NCBI GenBank assembly: GCA_934402055.1
Contig: CAKRTC010000013.1
Coordinates: forward strand, 1 to 46,620
Origin: an uncultured Lachnospiraceae bacterium
GTDB taxonomy: Bacteria > Bacillota > Clostridia > Lachnospirales > Lachnospiraceae
Direction: 5' to 3'
DNA: 46,620 bases
Shown here: piece by piece, positions 42,793 to 46,620 of the stretch
How the letters are laid out: each line of letters opens with the position of its first letter
How positions within the stretch are numbered: the first letter of the stretch is position 1
Made by a program: the position numbers and the translations under genes
The notes under the pieces: model-generated
Seen by the model: only the letters and a program-made list of their open reading frames with translations
Told to the model about the DNA's origin: nothing
The model's database searches: none

Positions 42793-43170
42793 ATGACAAG
42801 AGAAGAGTGGTTTAACAGTCTTTTTGCAAGGCTCGGAACCTCGCAGTTCAGAAGCCGTTTTCACCTGAGCAGCAAGGATCTTGAATATATAGAGGCGAAG
42901 GGAATCGATACGATACGTGAGCATGCGAGAGATTTTATAGCTAAACGTGAGGCTCCGGCTATAATACCAAACGACGGCAAACAGACTCCGATGCGCGGTC
43001 ATCCTGTATTTGTCGCTCAGCATGCCACAGCCACCTGCTGCAGGGAATGCATACGCAAGTGGCATGGCTTCACACCGGGACGAGAGCTGAGTTCCATCCA
43101 ACAGGAATATCTGGTGGATGTCATCATGTGCTGGATAGAGAAGGAGCTTGAGCGAAAACGGAAATCATAG
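42793..43170 (+). CDS. DUF4186 family protein
   Basis: A 125-residue soluble protein matching DUF4186. It contains the family's conserved C-terminal Cys/His segment (HPVFVAQHATATCCRECIRK, WHGFTPGRELSS), suggesting a metal site of unknown function. ATG 42793 is chosen over TTG 42790; AAGGTGATG lies upstream. It runs toward the convergent recombinase gene. Confidence 0.82.
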   Translation: MTREEWFNSLFARLGTSQFRSRFHLSSKDLEYIEAKGIDTIREHARDFIAKREAPAIIPNDGKQTPMRGHPVFVAQHATATCCRECIRKWHGFTPGRELSSIQQEYLVDVIMCWIEKELERKRKS

Positions 43171-43297
43171 CTTTACAATATCAATATTTTCGAAATATCA
43201 AGGAGTTATAGAATTAAATGGGACCGCCAATGACGATCCCATAAAAATTTCGCTCGATAAGACATTGCAATATAAATGCCGGGAAATACTATTTAAT

Positions 43298-44362
43298 TTA
43301 CTCCTCACGTATCCTTACGGAGTTACGGTACCTTCGTCTGGTCTCACTGCCGATATTGGCATATTTCTTGACGACATCCACGGAATTATGCCCAAGTATG
43401 TTAGAGAGAGCATATATATCGTTGGTTTCCCGGTAAAAATCGGTTGCAAATGAAGCCCTGAGCTTATGAGGACTTATATGTTTTAAAAATGTAGCCTGCT
43501 CGGAATACTTTTTAACACGACGTTCTATGCTGCGCACGCTCATACGTGAATTCTGCAAGGAAAGAAAGAGAGCAGTTTCACTGCCTTCTCTGGCAACTAT
43601 TTCCTTACGCATATCCATATAAGCCTTGAGATATTCGGCAACCTCATCACTGTAAAACAAGGTCATCACCTTTTGCTCCTTACGGTGCACAAGCATACTT
43701 GTATTCTTAAGATCTATGTCATTGATATCAAGAGCCACACATTCGGAAACACGTATACCTGTACCCAGCAGCAATATGATGATTGCAAGATCACGGCATT
43801 TGACAAGCTCATGAAATTTCTGCTCACGTGCGGTAAGGCCTTCACCTGATTCTACGGCATCTACAAGCTTGGCGATCTCATCAGGCTCAAGATATATTAT
43901 GTCCTTAGGCTTAAGCTTAGGAAGCGAAATAATAGCCGTAGGATTGTTACTGATTATTTCATGAGTATAGCAATAATTAAAAAAGCTCTTAAGCGACGCA
44001 AGACGGCGCTGCAATGCTGCAATATCATTTACCTCATACTTAATCCCTTTATTTTCAGGATTATACCAGCCGTATTTGATGTAAATGAGATATTCCTCAA
44101 TATCTACAGACTTAAGCATCTCAATATCTGATGTACTTATCTTAAGCGGATCATCAGGAAGCGAAGGATTATTCTCACACAGGAACTTAAAAAACATAGT
44201 AAGGTCCTGACAATAAGCAAGTCTTGTACGCGAGCTTGTATGCTGAGTCTCCAAAGCATCCGTAAATGTTCTGCAATATGAAGGCAGACCTTTAAGCAGA
44301 GTATCTATTTTCTTTTCGTTTTCCTTATCCTGATGCTTAAGATAAACATTATTTTGAGCCAT
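43298..44362 (-). CDS. Tyrosine recombinase (XerC/D-like)
   Basis: A 354-residue site-specific recombinase of the phage-integrase family. An N-terminal SAM-like core-binding domain (about 30-165) precedes the catalytic domain with the expected residues: Arg in GTGIRVSECVALDI, HRKEQKVMTL, His-x-x-Arg in SPHKLRASFA, LGHNS and the nucleophilic Tyr in VVKKYANI. The length matches Xer-type enzymes. The start at 44362 is chosen for RBS AAAGGAC (complement of 44371-44377); a longer form to 44419 would overlap the palindrome. No second recombinase or dif-like site was recognised. It may serve an accessory element or another inversion or resolution function. Confidence 0.92.
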   Translation of the reverse strand: MAQNNVYLKHQDKENEKKIDTLLKGLPSYCRTFTDALETQHTSSRTRLAYCQDLTMFFKFLCENNPSLPDDPLKISTSDIEMLKSVDIEEYLIYIKYGWYNPENKGIKYEVNDIAALQRRLASLKSFFNYCYTHEIISNNPTAIISLPKLKPKDIIYLEPDEIAKLVDAVESGEGLTAREQKFHELVKCRDLAIIILLLGTGIRVSECVALDINDIDLKNTSMLVHRKEQKVMTLFYSDEVAEYLKAYMDMRKEIVAREGSETALFLSLQNSRMSVRSIERRVKKYSEQATFLKHISPHKLRASFATDFYRETNDIYALSNILGHNSVDVVKKYANIGSETRRRYRNSVRIREE

Positions 44363-44391
44363 AGAAAAAAGTCCTTTGTTTGATATATAAT

Positions 44392-44419
44392 TTGTCGTTA
44401 AAGAATACTTTAACGACAA
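44392..44419. promoter_or_regulatory. Perfect 12-bp palindrome in recombinase promoter
   Basis: TTGTCGTTAAAG (44392-44403), four-base loop AATA, and CTTTAACGACAA (44408-44419). It lies 30 bases upstream of the recombinase start and beside AT-rich -10-like sequence (TTATAT on the minus strand). Candidate operator or crossover site. Confidence 0.6.
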
Positions 44420-44454
44420 GATACTATATAATTTAACATTTTCAGCTCAGACAA

Positions 44455-44781
44455 TCAAGTGTCATTATTATTTCTCGATTCAGCTATATTATAAACTTCC
44501 TCATCTTCACGTATACCGATTACTATAATGAACATTTGCTCAGCCTGCCGTACAATTGAATAGACTATTCTGATTCCGGATGCTTTTAATTTGATCTTAA
44601 GGAGATTTGTCAAATTACGGCCGCCTTTATTTCCTAATGGTTTTCCATAGCCACCTTCCGACTGCGGAAGCGGATTATTCCGAACTTTTTTAATTGCCTT
44701 AAGTACAAGTATTCTTTGACTTCCGTCAAGCTTCTTCAAATCGTTTTCAGCTTCCGGCAGATACAGCACTTCCCAGCTCAT
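44455..44781 (-). CDS. RelE/ParE-type toxin
   Basis: A 108-residue basic protein of the RelE/ParE superfamily (type II toxin-antitoxin). Seen: SWEVLYLPEAENDLKKLD, GGYGKPLGNKGGRNLTNLLK, LKASGIRIVYSIVRQAEQMF and the terminal IVIGIREDEEVY, consistent with the fold of an mRNA-cleaving (RelE) or gyrase-poisoning (ParE) toxin. Which of the two cannot be told. Its ATG overlaps the antitoxin stop by four bases, the standard arrangement with the antitoxin first. Confidence 0.88.
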   Translation of the reverse strand: MSWEVLYLPEAENDLKKLDGSQRILVLKAIKKVRNNPLPQSEGGYGKPLGNKGGRNLTNLLKIKLKASGIRIVYSIVRQAEQMFIIVIGIREDEEVYNIAESRNNNDT

Positions 44782-45101
44782 TCAAACTCTACCTCTTCAT
44801 ACCCTTCAAGATCTTGTTCATTGATTCCAAATTCACTATCTATTCTTTCCTGATTTATTAAATTGTCAAAATTAATATTTTCGGTTCTTTTTGATGCAAT
44901 CAATGCAAGTTTCAGATCTTCCAGTTCATTGCACATGGCTAAATATTCATTTGGTGAAACAAGGACAACTTCGGCTGTGTTATTTTTCATAACAACCTTT
45001 GTTCCCTGTTTTTTCACTTCATCAAATATTTTGCCTGCCATACCACGATTAAATAAAGTTATTGGAATAGTTCTGGTAATTGCCCCTAATGCAGAATTCA
45101 T
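44778..45101 (-). CDS. Phd/YefM-like antitoxin
   Basis: A 107-residue protein of the Phd/YefM-like group: an N-terminal DNA-binding part (ITRTIPITLFNRGMAGKIFD, VKKQGTKVVMKNNTAEVVLV, SPNEYLAMCNELEDL) and an acidic C-terminus (NEQDLEGYEEVEFE) expected to neutralise the basic toxin. It should repress its own promoter through the palindrome at 45137-45178. RBS AAGGAGG is complementary to CCTCCTT at 45111-45117. Confidence 0.85.
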   Translation of the reverse strand: MNSALGAITRTIPITLFNRGMAGKIFDEVKKQGTKVVMKNNTAEVVLVSPNEYLAMCNELEDLKLALIASKRTENINFDNLINQERIDSEFGINEQDLEGYEEVEFE

Positions 45102-45136
45102 TTATGAAATCCTCCTTTTCATGATTATATTAATAA

Positions 45137-45178
45137 ATCAGCATATATGTCAATAAATATATAGACATATATGCTGAT
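45137..45178. promoter_or_regulatory. 15-bp palindromic operator of toxin-antitoxin operon
   Basis: ATCAGCATATATGTC (45137-45151) and its exact reverse complement (45164-45178) flank a 12-base AT-rich centre. It lies 36-77 bases upstream of the antitoxin start on the minus strand, where the TA promoter is expected. Likely binding site for the antitoxin-toxin complex. Confidence 0.75.
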
Positions 45179-45317
45179 CAAATTACTTATTACTCTTCTA
45201 AATTACTTTGGTTTTTTCAACAACTTATGCTGCGCATAGTAATCGTCAATAAATGCTGACAAAGTACATTCAACAGCTGTGATTGTACTTTGTCCGGAGT
45301 CAGTGCAATTAACACAT

Positions 45318-45905
45318 CTAATTAAGTCTTCGCATGATAAGACTGCCTTCCTCTTTAAGCCATCTGAGATAAACCTTATAGTTTGGAATTACTTTTTCAA
45401 CTTCGCTCCAGAATGCTTTGGAGTGATTCATTTCCTTTCTGTGGCATAACTCATGCACGACAACATAATCAACTACCTCCGGAGGTGCAAGCATAAGAAG
45501 GCAGTTGAAGTTCAAATTTCCTTTACTGCTGCAGCTGCCCCATCTTGTTTTCTGACAGCGTATAGATATACGTCCGTAATCTACACCTATGATTTTTGAA
45601 AATGCAGCCACCCTTTCAGGAATAATCAGTTTTGCCTTTGCCTTTAGCTCCTTAAGTTCCGCATCGGTCAGTGAATTTTCTTTAATTTCATCAAGTCTTG
45701 ATTTTTTTTCTTTCATAAGACTGATATGTTTCTGTATCCACTGCTCTTTTTCTTTGAGTATACGCTCAATTTCAGCTTTGGAAGCTCGTCTCGGAGCGCG
45801 TACAGTTACGCTCAAATCTTCTTTAATGCTGATAGCTAAAGTTTTTCTGTTGGATTTGATCACCGTGACCGGAACATTATATTTATTATCAGAGCTTATA
45901 TTCAT
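45318..45905 (-). CDS. YgjP-like (DUF45) zinc metallopeptidase-fold protein
   Basis: A 195-residue protein with the zinc-binding HELCHRKEMNHSKAFW motif (HExxH, third His six residues on), the conserved RWGSCSSKGNLNFN and the N-terminal basic/charged segment of the M48-like YgjP family. Function is not settled; some members are reported as UTP pyrophosphatase. It overlaps the upstream Rpn-family gene by 17 bases, so it is probably co-translated with it. Confidence 0.9.
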   Translation of the reverse strand: MNISSDNKYNVPVTVIKSNRKTLAISIKEDLSVTVRAPRRASKAEIERILKEKEQWIQKHISLMKEKKSRLDEIKENSLTDAELKELKAKAKLIIPERVAAFSKIIGVDYGRISIRCQKTRWGSCSSKGNLNFNCLLMLAPPEVVDYVVVHELCHRKEMNHSKAFWSEVEKVIPNYKVYLRWLKEEGSLIMRRLN

Positions 45906-46620
45906 AAGTATTATGCTCAGCTATCCGTTCAACAGCTTCTATCGGCATATCAAGAAGTGAAGCTACCTGCTTTGCGTCATGCATCTTATGAAGAAGCTGT
46001 ATTACAATATCACAGCGTTCCTTGCTTTTTCCTTCTTCTATTCCGGCTTCTTTACCAAGTTCTATGCCTTCCTCAAGACCTTCTCGACGTTCTTTCTTCT
46101 TTATCTCATCCAGTACCATATATTCCCTCTCCTTCGACCTGCTTCTCTTGATCCATTTCACAGACCTCTGTAGTTTTGTAACAAAATCACTTCCGAAGTC
46201 CTGTTCCGATTCCCTTAAGCCTGCACTTACATACCTGAGAAACTTGATTATCTCTTCAGGCACTTCTGTGGTATTATTTCCCTTGGTGCTTAGGAATATC
46301 GTATGTACTCCGTCCCTGTACTTTAATTCAGGAAGTTCCTCACAATGAGTATTCATCGTGTATATATACTTATTATAACCGAGCGGGTCATAATCGCATA
46401 TAAATATTACATATGATTCCGGAAGATATTCATAATCTGTTCCCGCAAGCAGTATATCCATATCCATCTGACTGTGATAATACCTTGATCTAAGCTCCGT
46501 ATGCTCTGTTGCTACCTGCATCTCTATATTATAGCGTGTTCCTTCTTCATCGGATGCAAATATATCAAGTCTTGATGCCTTGTAATCAGGATTATTGTCT
46601 ATACTGTGCTCCTTGCTTAC
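45889..46620 (-). CDS. Rpn-family recombination-promoting nuclease / PD-(D/E)XK transposase-like, partial
   Basis: The frame is open from 45889 to the window edge, so the N-terminus is missing. It includes RLDIFASDEEGTRYNIEMQV with the Asp and Glu-x-Gln/Lys of a PD-(D/E)XK core, HSQMDMDILLAGTDYEYL, FICDYDPLG, and a C-terminal tail with EG/GK-rich repeats (EGLEEGIELGKEAGIEEGK) and a terminal helix pair typical of Rpn (RpnA-like) proteins. Family members are nucleases that promote RecA-independent recombination and are linked with phage defence. The gene ends by overlapping the YgjP-like gene. Confidence 0.85.
   Translation of the reverse strand, partial: VSKEHSIDNNPDYKASRLDIFASDEEGTRYNIEMQVATEHTELRSRYYHSQMDMDILLAGTDYEYLPESYVIFICDYDPLGYNKYIYTMNTHCEELPELKYRDGVHTIFLSTKGNNTTEVPEEIIKFLRYVSAGLRESEQDFGSDFVTKLQRSVKWIKRSRSKEREYMVLDEIKKKERREGLEEGIELGKEAGIEEGKSKERCDIVIQLLHKMHDAKQVASLLDMPIEAVERIAEHNTYEYKL

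Noticed and set aside
43148..43453. 101-codon plus-strand ORF
   Set aside because: TTG start inside the DUF4186 gene and its 3' half is antisense to the recombinase active-site region.

Overview
The window looks like a chromosome segment of a low-to-mid GC Gram-positive of the Clostridia, most likely Lachnospiraceae. This rests on strong AGGAGG-type ribosome binding sites, TTG/GTG starts, a choline-binding-like cell-wall repeat protein, a BMP-type nucleoside transporter, an Mrp protein with a Cys-rich N-terminus, a QueH-type queuosine enzyme, PdxST with a MocR regulator, and AAA/PD-(D/E)XK and AlbA_2 (Schlafen-like) proteins. The assignment is inference from gene content; there is no rRNA or species marker here.

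Layout. (1) 1-7536: an AT-rich exopolysaccharide/capsule operon (ATP-grasp, sugar-phosphate transferase, ATP-grasp, GT4 glycosyltransferase, Wzy-like polymerase, Wzx-like flippase). Its first gene is a chimera: a lipoprotein leader and cell-wall-binding repeat are fused in frame to an ATP-grasp enzyme lacking its N-terminal domain. An 11-G run sits between the -35 and -10 hexamers of the promoter in front. (2) 7537-8663: an IS66-type TnpA remnant, then a second promoter of the same design with 8 G's, driving an 878-residue secreted beta-helix protein with C-terminal cell-wall-binding repeats (8664-11300). The two promoters share a 13-base upstream motif, and I read them as members of one phase-variable promoter family. 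(3) 11301-18299: an accessory island with an AAA ATPase whose downstream partner looks deleted, a small conserved protein, an AAA/PD-(D/E)XK protein and two Schlafen-like AlbA_2/HATPase proteins. A recurring intergenic hairpin precedes three of these genes.

(4) 18369-28429: housekeeping and metabolic genes: YcxB-like protein, QueH, Mrp, GalE, NUDIX hydrolase, an FMN-dependent alpha-hydroxy-acid oxidase, a LarA-like protein, a bicupin, a MATE transporter and a BMP lipoprotein. A 189-bp imperfect inverted repeat lies between galE and the NUDIX gene. (5) 28922-32535: the ATPase and two permeases that complete the BMP-type nucleoside transporter. (6) 32786-37963: an SLH-domain protein, a MacA-like adaptor and MacB-like ATPase and permease, behind a promoter with a perfect palindrome at its expected start site. 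(7) 38026-39347: an SPFH protein with a small membrane partner.

(8) 39554-42600: pdxST (minus strand) diverging from a MocR/PdxR-type regulator, with overlapping opposed -10 elements. (9) 42793-46620: a DUF4186 protein, a tyrosine recombinase preceded by a 12-bp palindrome, a RelE/ParE-type toxin-antitoxin pair with a 15-bp palindromic operator, a YgjP-type metallopeptidase and a partial Rpn-family nuclease running off the right edge.

The most interesting signal is the pair of poly-G spacer promoters, one controlling a surface polysaccharide operon through a chimeric gene and the other a cell-wall-anchored surface protein. I saw no tRNA, rRNA, CRISPR array or recognisable riboswitch.
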